A stretch of 64,000 bases of DNA from Bidens hawaiensis. Lineage: Eukaryota; Streptophyta; Magnoliopsida; Asterales; Asteraceae. Under the pieces are notes generated by a model. It searched no databases. It had not been told where the DNA came from and saw nothing but the letters and a program-made list of their open reading frames with translations. Position numbers and translations under genes: made by a program. Shown in pieces: positions 45,002 through 55,821 of this stretch (position 1 is its first letter; each line of letters opens with the position of its first letter). Location of the stretch: the NCBI GenBank assembly GCA_021521415.1, contig JAIQDT010003766.1, forward strand, positions 186,001 to 250,000, given 5' to 3'.

Positions 45002-47842
45002 TCAAGCGTGCACTCCTTCTCTAACACACACCAACACAACTCGTTGATACTTTCTTGCTTCATCCTTCCAAGCTGGAATATAAAAGATTTTCTTCTCGTT
45101 AAGCACCTTCAGATCAGCTTGTGATAAGTTAACAAGATGCATCGGATCGTAAACTCTAAGAATCTCTTGTTCATCCTCATCTTCCATCACTGCCTCCGCT
45201 GTCTCACAATCAACGAACCACCACTTTAGGTCTTTGAGCACATCCTTGGGCATAAGCTTCATCGGTACTTCTTTAAGGCACCGGATTGGTTTATACTTCA
45301 TAACCATCCAAGGCTTTCCATCAGCTCTCAAACCTCTATCCTTGTCTTCAACAAGTTTCCCTTTCTGTGGTTTCAACAGCTCAAACTTCTTTTCCTTTAT
45401 GCTCTCTTTCCATACGATTTTCCCTATGACTCTAGCCATATTATCGTCACTTCGATTGATCAACCCCAATCTGGCTAAGTCTTTAACCTCACATTCAGGC
45501 AGTGTGTTTAACGATCTCAACATTCTTCTAAGGTACTGAATTCCATCATATCGTTTAATCACGAAGAGCCGCAACTGCTCATCATAAATCCAGCATATAA
45601 TCCCTTTCTTTGCTTCAGCATAGCCCTTAATGTTGTAACTCTTTTTGAACATGGTAGGGACTGCCGGTTTCTTCGTTTTGACGAACCATTGAGCGTATCC
45701 TTCCTTCCACCTCGGCTGCTCTTCCCATTCAGTATCTTCAACTGCCGTCTGATCACCCATATCGGCCTTCTCAACCTCTGGAATGTCATGTTCGACATTT
45801 TCCTCTACTATCTCTCCTTCCTCAATCTCATTCTCAATCTCAATCTGCTCACCGATCTTCTCAATCACATCACTCGGCAGCACATCTTCATCAAATAACA
45901 CATCATCGCTGAACATATCATTGTCAAGTTCTTTCAACGCATCAATCACATCATCATCACCACCAGAACCACCAGCCGCGTCGGCAGACTCCCCCTCAGC
46001 TGTGGAAGTACCAAGAGCTTGAGAAGTTCTTGGCAGCTCACCACCTGCATCTTTCGATGCATTGGGATCATCGTCTCGGTCATTTCTTCTTTTCGTCCTT
46101 AGCTCGTCGCCCTTACAGCTCATCTCCCCCTGAGATGCCAAGAACTCCTTCAAGGCATCTATAATTTTCCCATGCTCAACCAGGAGGGATGACTGTAGTT
46201 GATTTGCTTCTACTAGGCGTTGAATAGTCTTCGATTGCTCTGCCACGATCCGCTCTAGTGAAGCTATTCTCTCTGAGTCTGACATAGGCGTAGGCGAGAC
46301 ATCAGAAGCAGGCGTAACCGCAGGTGGTACCATACCTGATAACCCTGCAGTAGTGACGACCGTTGACTCTACAAATCGTGCAGCTACCACCGACTGAGTA
46401 AGCGTTGGAGGTGGTAGAGACACGATCTCCGGAGTCGTCATCTGGATGGTAGTGGTAGATGGAATGCTAGCAGATGATGTAGCCACCACGGAAACATCCG
46501 CAGCGCTTGTACTTGTAACCTGTACAGAAGTAGGAACGATAGACATACCAGACAGTGCAGCCGGAGCAAAACGTACCATCCTTGAAGTCTCTCCAGCTCC
46601 CATACCTGCACCTGTCCTTTCCCGTCTTGATCGTCTTATCAGCTTATGTGTATCTTCTTCCTCTTCTGACTCATCATCATCCTCCGTTCTCTTTCTCTTC
46701 CCAAACGTTCTCTCTCGAGACACCATCAACCGTCTCCCCTCGTTCATGATCTCATCCAAATCTGAGTCAGCCATCGACGTAGCTGCTCTAGTAACACTCA
46801 CACCCGAACCCTGTGCAGCAGAGACCTGCACCTCTTCATGTGTATCAACTTGATCCATATCGAAATAACCTTGACCTCCAAAGACAGCATCAAGATCTAT
46901 ATCCTCTGCAGCCGACACAACAGGCACAGCAGATGCAGCTTGAGTTGCTCTTGCCTGTCGCGGTTGAGGATCTCTGAACTCGTCCCCACCAGCAGGAACA
47001 TACTCTGGGTTGATTAAAAACCCAAACAGTGGAGTATGCCTTGGACGACGTTCAGGGTTGCTCCTCGCACTCGAAGTGCGGCATTGAGCAAAGATACGTT
47101 TGCTCACAGACTCCACGTATCTGATTGGTCGTCTCTGAGGTAGATTCGGAGCCACACGGTTCAATATCATCTGGATGAAACGTGGATACATAATGAACCG
47201 CTCCCGAGCCATCGCCATTCTCTGTCTGTCAATCTCGTAAAAGACCATCTGACTAAAACTATAGCATTTATTGTAAGTCAGTGCAGTCATTGCGGACTGC
47301 ATGGTCGCACCCATACCGTCAGTGCCCGCCTTCCTTCCTGACATGCAAACTATCATGACGTGCATAAGGAAGCGCCACTGATCAAGTAGAAAACCCTTCT
47401 GTCTCTGTGTATCGCCTAATGGACCAGAATAGCCCATTCGGAGAAACGCTCCATCACGAAACGGAGCCACAAACTCAGTTGGGTCGTCCCTCGTCTCTTC
47501 TCCAAACCGTAATGCCACCCGAATCTGTTCAGAATTGAACTGAACCTGTTGATTGTTCACCGTCGCTCGCATGACCGGGGGCTCAACACGACAATCGTAT
47601 TCTACCATCTGCCAAAAGTCTTCGATATTTGGTAAGGATATCGGCAGAGTGTTCGTGATAGCATGAAAAATCCTCGAGCGTATGAGGAAAGTAATAATCT
47701 CGCGGTAATCCTCAACGCCGCTCGCTTCCGGGTCAAGGGTGATGTACATATTGTGACCCGGGAAAAATTGCCTCTGATTGTCACCGTCGTCTCCTCCTGC
47801 ACCTCCAGCACCAGCTACTGCAGCCATATCTGCAACAAACAA
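45002..47842 (-). CDS. Element D accessory protein (946 codons, intact)
   Basis: The only long intact ORF in the window. It starts MFVADMAAVAG, with MAAV at 47827 as an alternative start. Domains: residues about 30-237 match the A/B N-terminal domain (IEDFWQMVE, RFLMHVMIVCMSGRKAG, RFIMYPRFIQMILN). Basic NLS-like clusters GKRKR and RRSRRER lie near 380-407, a low-complexity serine/threonine/valine-rich linker follows, then a coiled coil near 517-570 (SERIASLERIVAEQSKTIQR) and an acidic stretch. The C-terminal domain near 707-946 matches A/B (DGIQYLRRMLRSL, EVPMKLMPKDV, DPMHLVNLSQADLKVLNEK). No signal peptide, membrane segment, protease or polymerase motif is visible. It is shorter than the A/B protein and has diverged far from it. 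The retained frame in a pol-less element suggests the protein matters for this element. Biochemical function unknown; a nuclear DNA- or RNA-binding role is inferred. Confidence 0.85.
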   Translation of the reverse strand: MFVADMAAVAGAGGAGGDDGDNQRQFFPGHNMYITLDPEASGVEDYREIITFLIRSRIFHAITNTLPISLPNIEDFWQMVEYDCRVEPPVMRATVNNQQVQFNSEQIRVALRFGEETRDDPTEFVAPFRDGAFLRMGYSGPLGDTQRQKGFLLDQWRFLMHVMIVCMSGRKAGTDGMGATMQSAMTALTYNKCYSFSQMVFYEIDRQRMAMARERFIMYPRFIQMILNRVAPNLPQRRPIRYVESVSKRIFAQCRTSSARSNPERRPRHTPLFGFLINPEYVPAGGDEFRDPQPRQARATQAASAVPVVSAAEDIDLDAVFGGQGYFDMDQVDTHEEVQVSAAQGSGVSVTRAATSMADSDLDEIMNEGRRLMVSRERTFGKRKRTEDDDESEEEEDTHKLIRRSRRERTGAGMGAGETSRMVRFAPAALSGMSIVPTSVQVTSTSAADVSVVATSSASIPSTTTIQMTTPEIVSLPPPTLTQSVVAARFVESTVVTTAGLSGMVPPAVTPASDVSPTPMSDSERIASLERIVAEQSKTIQRLVEANQLQSSLLVEHGKIIDALKEFLASQGEMSCKGDELRTKRRNDRDDDPNASKDAGGELPRTSQALGTSTAEGESADAAGGSGGDDDVIDALKELDNDMFSDDVLFDEDVLPSDVIEKIGEQIEIENEIEEGEIVEENVEHDIPEVEKADMGDQTAVEDTEWEEQPRWKEGYAQWFVKTKKPAVPTMFKKSYNIKGYAEAKKGIICWIYDEQLRLFVIKRYDGIQYLRRMLRSLNTLPECEVKDLARLGLINRSDDNMARVIGKIVWKESIKEKKFELLKPQKGKLVEDKDRGLRADGKPWMVMKYKPIRCLKEVPMKLMPKDVLKDLKWWFVDCETAEAVMEDEDEQEILRVYDPMHLVNLSQADLKVLNEKKIFYIPAWKDEARKYQRVVLVCVREGVHA

Positions 47843-47874
47843 ACCAAGTTAGATAAACGTTAAAGAATAACACA

Positions 47875-48140
47875 AGTTCGCTGGTTACCATTAGCGAAGT
47901 TGTGATAATCTGTTTATAGGCGAAGTTAAAGGTGTGGCGAAGTTGGGAACAACTTCGCTTCAGCCTTCGTCTATTTAACATTCAGTAAAATTGATCTAGG
48001 CGAAGTTAATGTTAACTTCGCCTCATCACAACATCGCCTCAGGCGAAGTTAATGACAACATCGCCTCAGGCGAAGATAAGCCTCAGGCGAAGTTACGGAT
48101 AACTTCACCTAAACCTTAAGTTCGCCTGAATCTGAATCGG
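47875..48140. repeat. AGGCGAA/TTCGCCT array upstream of the element D ORF
   Basis: More than ten copies of AGGCGAAGTT, ACTTCGCC, CATCGCCTCAGGCGAAG and variants in about 265 bp, beginning about 30 bases upstream of the ORF start on the minus strand. Confidence 0.85.
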
Positions 48141-48419
48141 CGACAGTAAGGATTATGGAACAACGTGCAGTTGATGTTTTCGTGACTAAGGAATCCGGAA
48201 AACATGATGTTAAGGTTATCTAGATGATCAAAGTGGTTCTTAACACGTAAAAACAAGTTTTGAAAATCGGTCTTTAAATGCCGATGGTCCGAGGTTTCGA
48301 AATCGGTCCAAACGATCCCTGATTAGCATGAATGAACATGGAATATATGATAAATCGACATCTCGAACCTTGAATCTTAATGAAATCTGGAAAAAATAAC
48401 TCGGAATCGAAATAAACAA

Positions 48420-48595
48420 TAAGTTCGCCGGAAAAACAGTAAGTTCGCCGGATAAGTTCGCTGTTTTTTGAAAAGTGATGAACAGTTTGACTCTTGAACA
48501 TCCTTATATAGGGTCTGGGTTATACAGGCGAAGTTACGGATAACTTCGCCTAGGCGAAGTTATTCACAACTTCGCCTGTTTAACAACATCGCCTA
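48420..48595. repeat. Second AGGCGAA/TTCGCC array, element D leader
   Basis: AAGTTCGCCGGA three times, then GGCGAAGTTACGGATAACTT and CGCCTAGGCGAAG palindromes, then CTTCGCCTG and CATCGCCTA. A minus-strand TATATAAGGA-like sequence lies within it near 48503-48512, so arrays and a TATA-like site again adjoin. Confidence 0.8.
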
Positions 48596-49611
48596 TATTT
48601 ACAAAATCAAACCTTATAATTTGAACATTTTTCAATTAACCCTTTAAAACATCCCTTTAAGAAATAAATGACATGATCAATTCTAAGTAACCAGTTAAAA
48701 ATCATAAAACTATCTAAGTACAAAAACTTAAAAAATTTAAAGTATAAGGGATCAAATTTCAGTCTAGTTAGGGACTACCACGTTTTAAGAAAAGATCCGA
48801 ATAGGAATCATACTAATTACGTGACTGTCACATAGATCCGTGTTTAGCTGTATTATGACATATAGAGACAGATTGTAAGCAGGTATAACTTAAAGTGGTT
48901 TTCATCGTTTCTGTGATACGAGTTAGGTTCGATTAAGCCTCAAAATTTAAGTGGGCAACAACTCAGAGATTTTGATGCCTCCTATCTATCCTCAAAGCGT
49001 ATTTGGCTTTCCCCAAGTCACCCCGAATTGACCTCGACCCATAGTGTCTGATTAAGTTGTAAGTACTCTTCATCTGTTTCCCGTTCTTCTTCTTACTCTA
49101 AGATTGAGAAGTCTTGACACCTTCAGCTATAGAATGTTTCAATAACTCAAATTGTTTTTTTTTTTTTTAATAATTCACAAATTTACATAGACTTCAGAGT
49201 AGTAAACCAACTGCAAGTCCCGAATCTGGATCACTACAGTTTTTTGAAACGCTATCTTCACGGGAATCAGAACACACATGGGCTCGTGTATGACTGGGTA
49301 ATCGCTTTTCTGCCTATCATTCGGAAAGATATATATGAAGACATGCAAAACTCTTAAGGAGTTTCCACGTAAAATCAAGTAAATTTAGTTTGTATCACAT
49401 CTACTTTTACGCACCATTAAAAAGTTACCATGACATACAATGACTGTTCTAAAGCCTTTTAAGCCTAATAACTTCACTAGTTAAGCACACAGAATCAGTA
49501 TAACTATCATTTTCCAAGGTTGGATCAATTTTCTGTTAAACATAGCAAATGAACTTCTTACGAAGTAGTAGACTTGAAAAGTAATTTCATTTCCCAATTC
49601 TTTCAAAATTT

Positions 49612-49839
49612 TAATATTAATCGCCCCGACCAAAACAAAGTCTTCAGGTAAACGGCTATCCCGAAGATCCAATGGATCAGCTGGACTGACCACATACTAG
49701 TATGTGTCCTTCTAACTAAGTATGATCGACTAATTTTAAGCGTAAGAATGAAAAACTCATCATAAACCGTCCCGGTCACTATCAGTAATCTGGTTAATGG
49801 CTATCCTCAAAATCTACAAGTAGAAAATGAGGACCAAAA
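49612..49839 (-). repeat. Conserved units in element D leader (minus strand)
   Basis: At 49762-49839 the minus strand reads TTGGTCCTC ... TACTTGTAGA ... GGATAGCCATT ... GGGACGG. At 49612-49692 it reads TGGTCAGTCC ... GGGATAGCCGTTTACC ... TCGGGGCGATTAA. Both match the twin units of A and B, though A/B have them downstream of pol and D has them in its leader. Confidence 0.6.
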
Positions 49840-49902
49840 CATATCCGAAGACAAGTCCTTCAAACTGATGTAACCGACATATTTTTAAGCGATTAGTGAC
49901 GT

Positions 49903-49922
49903 TTTTTTTTTTTTTTTTTTTG
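49903..49922. repeat. Poly-T run
   Basis: About twenty consecutive T near the 5' LTR of element D. Confidence 0.85.
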
Positions 49923-50208
49923 AATAACTCTCGTTTATATTAATCAGAAAATATAACTCTACCAATTGTAGGTTCCCTGGACGGATCACACGAGATATCC
50001 CGATATACACAGGTGCGGAATCCCTGTGTAGATCGTTACGGACGTAGAACACAAACACACGAACACACGAATACGATACGAACAAACACACGTTATATTA
50101 ATAACTCAACACGTGATATAATCACAGTTACAGACTCTCGAACTCACGTCACTTGACTCACTGAATTACACGAACTCGAACTACTTCTTAAAACGATAAT
50201 CCGTAACC

Positions 50209-50218
50209 TATATAAATA
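50209..50218 (-). promoter_or_regulatory. LTR TATA box, element D 5' LTR
   Basis: Minus-strand TATTTATATA, immediately downstream of the palindrome array at 50221-50350. This is the copy that would drive the element transcript. Confidence 0.6.
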
Positions 50219-50220
50219 CA

Positions 50221-50350
50221 CGACAACTTCGCCTCAGGCGAAGTTGTCCATAACTTCGCTTGTTCAACAAGTTCGCCTAGGCGAACTTGTCAACAACTTC
50301 GCTTGGTTAACAAGTTCGCCTAAGCGAACTTGTCAACAACTTCGCTTTAA
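50221..50350. repeat. TTCGCCT/AGGCGAA palindrome array, element D 5' LTR
   Basis: Same array as in the 3' LTR: CTTCGCCTCAGGCGAAG, GTTCGCCTAGGCGAAC, GTTCGCCTAAGCGAAC and single CTTCGCT sites. Here the third palindrome is better than in the 3' copy. Confidence 0.85.
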
Positions 50351-51454
50351 ACAAACAAATACATAAACAATATTACAGACTCGATTACAGACATTAGACA
50401 TATGAACTACTGACATTTATGCACCAACAAGTCTCTAGCAAAAGTCGAAGATGGCAGAAATGTAATAACCGGTCATACTCAAGCCTTATAATTGTTGATC
50501 ACCCAAAAATATAATAAAGCAAATAACAAGCGTTAGGATTCTGGACACTGTGAGTCTTTATGCGGCTTAATCATCTGGGTATTCATAAGCATGAATATTT
50601 CACTCGCTTTCTAGAGCAAACCCAAAGTCATTAAACTTGATCACTGCTGTACTCCGTACAATCTAAATTACTGACTTAATCAAAATCTGTTGTTAGTCAT
50701 ACAAATTGTTTCTCCCTTGCGTGCGTCTCAATACCAATAAGAAACGGACCCCAGGGGATACAATGTATGTAAGCCGACAGATGGACTCGTGCATACTCAC
50801 TCACAGTAAAGGAAACTTGATGCATTGCTCAGAATTTCAATAATTGGTATCAAAAATTTTGATCAACACTATATTGGTTTAAGTCAAGTTGGGGTGATTT
50901 GCCTAAAATCAAATTAAGCTTGAACCAAGATTAGGGGCTGATAGTTTCTAATATTCTGTGAGCTAATTGAACCATAAATCATATCACAAAACTGCTCGAA
51001 GGTTTGTTATAAGATTTAAGTTGACAACAATATCAATGACCGACTTAACGCCAGTCGTAATATCGCTGAAATATAAAACTGTGATGGAAGGGCATTTTGG
51101 TCAATATGATTCTCTGCTCAAACTCAACAAAAACACAAAAATATGTACTGCTTTTGATAAATCATAGAAAAATACAAAAAGATTGTCCATTTTTAATGTT
51201 CGGATGCTTCTTTGTAAATACATTCTTTAATTTTTACAAAATACCAAAAATATTTTATTCCTTTTACTTTACATATTATTTAATGATTTTAAGTTATGTT
51301 TCGTATAATTGAAACGTTTTTTTAAAGTTAGTCAATTATCGGGATAAAGGTCCTCGGTAATTCGTTTTAAGTTAAAATTGATTATTATTTTTTTTAATTC
51401 TTTATTTATTTCATTTAATTATTCAAGTTAAAAATTAAATAAATTTTAATTCGC

Positions 51455-51700
51455 TACATATGGATAACGAATTAGATGGTTTCTAAGCGAATTAGTCTCT
51501 AGTTCGCTCTTAATTTCGCTTCCGCACTCTGTAACGAACCACATTTAATTCGCTATACATATGTAATGAATCAACACACGATTCATGTTTGGTTCGCTAT
51601 TCTGGTATAACGAATTGGGTTAAAGAATTGCCTGATTCGTTATCTCAGAATTCAAACGAATCGCTTGATTCGTACGGAGAGTACCTTGGGTGGCGTGCTA
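51455..51700. repeat. TTCGYTA/TARCGAA array 1 upstream of accessory ORF, element B
   Basis: About ten copies or variants (TAACGAATTAGA, TAGTTCGCTC, GTAACGAACC, GATTCGTTATC, AAACGAATC). Positions correspond to array 1 of element A, although individual motif copies have changed. Confidence 0.75.
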
Positions 51701-52309
51701 GGCTATATAAGACAGAAACACGAACAGTCCTTCACTGTTCATCATCTTTCTTCAACCTAAAGTCACCTTTTTCAAATTTTTTCTCTGAATTTCGACTTTC
51801 AAATTTCGACATTTCAAGAATATCGTTGTGTTACTAAGGTATAAACGATCACAGTGACGTGATTTTTGTCAAAAATGACGGTGTAGTAGTTGACTAATTA
51901 TGGGTTTTTGTGTTCTAAGGGTTTTCTAAGTTCAAAACCCTGATTTACTTATGATATACTCTGTTAATGTAGCTTATTTATGATTCAATGTTATCGGAAT
52001 GCGATACCGATACCCTTGGTAGACTTTAATCGATGATTGATTATCGTTTTCCGGGTCGCTTGAATGATTATTGTTTCCGAGTTTTAGACTCCGTTTAATT
52101 TACTGAATGTTCTTATTTAGGGTATGGTGCTTAGCCTCAATCTTAGCACCATGTGCTTCGAATTGCAATTCCGAGTTGGACAAATCTGTAGTTTTGATTA
52201 CTCAACGATTAGCATGAGCTAATTGAGTCTGGTTTTGTCCAGTTGACCATCGGTTGTTCATATTAATTTCGAATTTGACTATGCGAGTCAAAGATTAAGT
52301 CTAAATTAT

Positions 52310-52560
52310 TGACCATTTGTTATCCTTAGCGAATTGGAACTGTCTCGTGTCCAATTCGTTAAGGAAATACACGAACTAGCTCAGCGAATCAGTTTCTTAA
52401 CGAATCAAATATGGATTCGCCAAATCTGTAACGAACTAGACTTCAGTTCGTTAAACTTTTATAGGTGATTCGCTGCGTCTCTTTCGTTAACCGATTTACA
52501 TGATAGCGACTCGCTTGATTCGTTACTGGATGGTAACGAATCATAGTGACAATCACACGA
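52310..52560. repeat. TTCGYTA/TARCGAA array 2, element B
   Basis: About a dozen copies or variants (AATTCGTTAAG, TTAACGAATCA, GTAACGAACTAG, CAGTTCGTTAA, GATTCGCTGC, TTTCGTTAAC, GTAACGAATCA), ending about 170 bases before the accessory ORF. Confidence 0.75.
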
Positions 52561-52731
52561 ATGACACTTATATTTAATTATTTAATTAAATTTAAAATTA
52601 CCTTTTAAATTCATTTTTAAATTAAATAAAGTATTTCAACCGTCTAAACGCGTAAATACATTAATTACACACGACATACTGTATTATTTCTTCATATTAC
52701 TCATACCTGTTTTAAACTCTATTCAGTAAAC

Positions 52732-55700
52732 ATGGCTGATCAAGTAAATCAAGATCCACCGATTGCTGACCAAGGACAACAAGAACAACCACCACAAGAG
52801 CAACCACCTCAAGCACAGCAGGAAGATGTTATTATGTTACCATATGACACGAAACACAACATCTGTGCGTATATTGATCAAGATATTGCTGACGTTGACG
52901 TATTCGGAGACATGTTAGCATTCTTAAGAAGTTCAGTGATACGTTATGCAATCACTGCTCGACCCAGAGTGTCTTTGAGTATTATTAGGCAGTTTTGGGA
53001 TACTGCTGAGGTTGTTGAGGCGGAAAATCATATTAGAGCCACGATTAATCAAACTGCTATTACAATTGATGTGGGAGTGATTCGCCGTGTGCTTCAATTT
53101 GGTGACAATGATGACAACCCGAGTGAATTTGACAAGCAGTTGATCAAGGGTTTGTTTACTCGTCTACGTTATGGTGGTGATATTGATAAGTCTATGTTGA
53201 ACAAGAATGGTTTATGCCCACCATACAAGTATCTTCTTCATGTTTTAATTCATTGTATGAGTGGTCGTCGTGGTGGATTTGACGAATGTAGAAGCAGTGT
53301 GCAATCAGCTTTCGTTGCTCTTATCCTCAACAAGCCATTCAACTACTCCGAGCTTGTATTTGATCATCTGAAAGAACAAGCTCAACAAACACTTTAAAAG
53401 AAGAAATTTTTAATGTATCCTCGGTTTCTACAGCTGATCATTCATGACTTAATTCCCAATTTAGTAATTGATCAAACTCAGGTGAATGATGTGCTTCCTA
53501 TGGAACACATGAAAGCTGATACCATACATAGGATGTTAGTTTATAGAAAGGAGAAGCCAAAGGATAAAAGCGTGATTGGTCATATAATTAATCCGAACTA
53601 TGTCTGTCCTCCTAATGAACGCTGGATCCACGACAACTCGGATTCCGAGCGTGAAGGGGGAGAAGGTGGAAACGATGATGATGGGAATGATGATGGTAAT
53701 GATGGTGATGGTGGAGCTGGTGATGCTGCCTTTCAAGAGCAACAAGAGGCAGTAAATGCTGCATTAGCTGCCACCATTGCAGCTCAACAAGAACGAAAGA
53801 GGACAGGGAAAGCGGTGGCAACTGGAGAGCCATCGAAGAAAAGACGTGTTTCAGCTGGGGCTGGGGTAATTATTGGTGTACCACCACCTCGTCAATCAAC
53901 GCCTCAACGATCGGTAGTGCCGCCTACTACTAGCACTCCGATGCTTACATTGACAACGACGTTGGTGTCCCATGAAAGGCTTGGTTTAATCCCTCAAATG
54001 GCGTTATCTGAAATACCAAGGCCTCCTGCTACATTATCTATTGTCCCTTCAACACCATCTATGAGGCCTCCTCCTCCTCGTCCTCCTACTCCTCCTCCTC
54101 CCAGTGATGTCTCTTTTATAAGAATCACTCGGCCTCAAGGACCGATCCAACCTGCTCATCCCTCATTGTACAATCTGCCACCAAACCGTCAGACTGAGAT
54201 GCTGTTGAATCTTCTCCACCTTTATGAAAACCAAATGGCAGCTGACCGTCAGAATCAAGAACGTCTTATGGAGAATCAAAGACGGATGATGAGTTATATC
54301 TCATTTTGTCAAAAAGAGACTAAAGCTCTACGGGCAATTGTTGAGTCTCAGGGGGTGAAAATGAAGGAACAAAAAGAGTTAATCTTGCAGTTGACTTGCA
54401 AAGAAGATGCCCTAAAGAAACTCAAAAATGACGATCAAGATCCTGATGAGTCTGGTGGAGGAGGTGAGCCTAAACTATAGCACGGCTCATCTTCCGGTGC
54501 TGGTACAAGTGGCGGTGAGGACTTGGGTAAACAGATTATTTTATATCAGGATCCAACTGCCGCTAAGCCAATTGAGATTATTGCAGCTAATACTGTGATA
54601 TTTATGGATGGATCGGGGATGGTTAGAAGTGTGGAGAACAGAGATGAGATAGAGGTTGGTGAGTTTGTTGACAGGTCTCTAACACGAGAGCAGATTTCCA
54701 TACTGCTTGGGTTGAATGACGATCAGTTGACTGTGTTAAAGACCGAGCCTGATGTCGAGGTGGTGAATGAGGAAGGTATATTGGATGATCCGTCTATTCA
54801 GATGAATACTTTATTTATGAAGACGAGGATGTTGAGATGGAAGATGTAACTGCCAAAGAGTATCCGGACTTGTTTCAACACACAAACGTTGATCAAGGTG
54901 CTCTGGTATTTGATGAACAGACGGTTAAAGCGGCTGAAGATGACTTGGAAAAGAAGTCTAAGGTTGTGGACACTCGTTTCAGATCAATTGAGAACCCAAC
55001 TGATGTTGATGTTGATATTGATAAGTGGTTCAACTACAAAGCGGTGGGTAAGATTATCAAGGCATATCGTTTTGTTGATCAAGAACGAAAAGACACAGCT
55101 GTTGCATGGGTCAAAGAAAACCAGGTGACCTCCTTCAAGACTGTTTCCAAGGTACATGGTGATATTGTCTCATGGCTTTATGATTCCGAGCTTAAAGTAT
55201 GTATAATTAAATGGGAGAAGGGATCCAGTACTACGAGACGATAATGGATGTTCTTACTTTACCGCGTTGGGATGTTCGTACACTCGCGAGACGTCCATTT
55301 ATCAATCGTGGGGGTTACCGGACAACTGAGTGGTTTCATCAACACTTACTGTTCGAGGTCAATCATGGCTTTAAGTTCTTTAAGCCCCAGGTCCCGAGAT
55401 GTAAGCGTATTGACGAGATTGATCCAAGGACTGGCTGGAGGAAACTTGTACTTAAGGAAAAGCCGCCAAAGACGATGAAGCGGGTTCCTGTGAAGACGAT
55501 GCCCCAACAGTTGCATCTCTCGTTCAACCGCTGGTATTATGACAATCGTACTGGCGAGGCCGTCATTGTACTTGGTAAAGGACTGAAGACCAAGCTTATC
55601 AAGATAATCGACCCGATGTGGTTGGTTAATTTATTAGAGACCGACAATGACGTGCTACACAGGAAACAAATTCTGATCGAGCGCAATGAAGACTACGACC

Positions 55701-55787
55701 TGGCTATGCAATTCCAGCGCGTCGTGCGTGTTTGTAGAAAATGGAATTCATAGTTGCAGAGACTGGCAGTCCAAGCGCTTCAAGTAA
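52732..55787 (+). pseudogene. Element B accessory ORF, broken
   Basis: Start MADQVNQDPP with a glutamine/proline-rich beginning. Same layout as in A: N-terminal domain (SIIRQFWDTAE, YLLHVLIHCMSGRRGGFDEC, FLMYPRFLQLIIHD), acidic glycine-rich tract, NLS-like KRTGKAV...KKRRV, proline-rich stretch, coiled coil and C-terminal domain. Stops lie near 53395 and 54478, a frameshift near 54810 and another near 55215, and a change near 55735 ends the last frame early. Stops are at different positions from those in A, so the two copies decayed independently. Confidence 0.8.
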
Positions 55788-55810
55788 CTTAAAGACAAAG
55801 AGCTCAAGAC

Positions 55811-55821
55811 GAGGGGGTGTC
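55811..55821 (+). other. Polypurine tract, element B
   Basis: GAGGGGGTGTC, identical to element A, directly before the LTR. Confidence 0.7.

Larger units (their letters stand above)
47843..49966 (-). other. Element D 5' leader
   Basis: 2.1 kb between the 5' LTR and the ORF (minus strand), no gene. Next to the LTR the minus strand reads ATTGGTAGAGTTATA in the primer-site position, which is not the standard TGGTATCAGAGC. Parts align with the A/B block between pol and the accessory ORF: the GATAGCC units and a TTCGGGGTGACTTGG segment. The ORF-proximal 750 bp holds AGGCGAA motif arrays. Confidence 0.7.
44475..50429 (-). mobile_element. Element D: young non-autonomous LTR element carrying only the accessory ORF
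   Basis: Two 463-bp LTRs (44475-44937, 49967-50429) differ at only about three positions, and AGTCT flanks the element on both sides (44470-44474, 50430-50434). It sits inside the conserved noncoding block of element B, and the B sequence is continuous across it when compared with A. Orientation is set by the polypurine tract AAGGGGGAGTC before the left LTR on the minus strand. There is no gag, protease, integrase, RT or RNase H: the 5.95-kb element contains a 2.1-kb leader and one intact 946-codon ORF. It therefore depends on enzymes from another element. Confidence 0.92.
49967..50429 (-). mobile_element. Element D 5' LTR
   Basis: Same length and nearly identical to the 3' LTR. The three differences seen are one base in GACTCTYGAAC and two in the third palindrome, where this copy has AACAAGTTCGCC and the 3' copy AACTAATTCGCC. 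Confidence 0.92.
50430..52731 (+). other. Conserved noncoding block of element B, right part
   Basis: Continues the alignment with element A from the AGTCT target site (20692 onward in A). Contains two motif arrays (51455-51700, 52310-52560) and a TATA-like GCTATATAAGAC near 51701-51712, as in A. No gene. Confidence 0.75.

Noticed and set aside
45783..46853. Plus-strand serine-rich open frames within element D
   Set aside because: They are antisense to the 946-codon ORF and mirror its acidic and serine-rich stretches.
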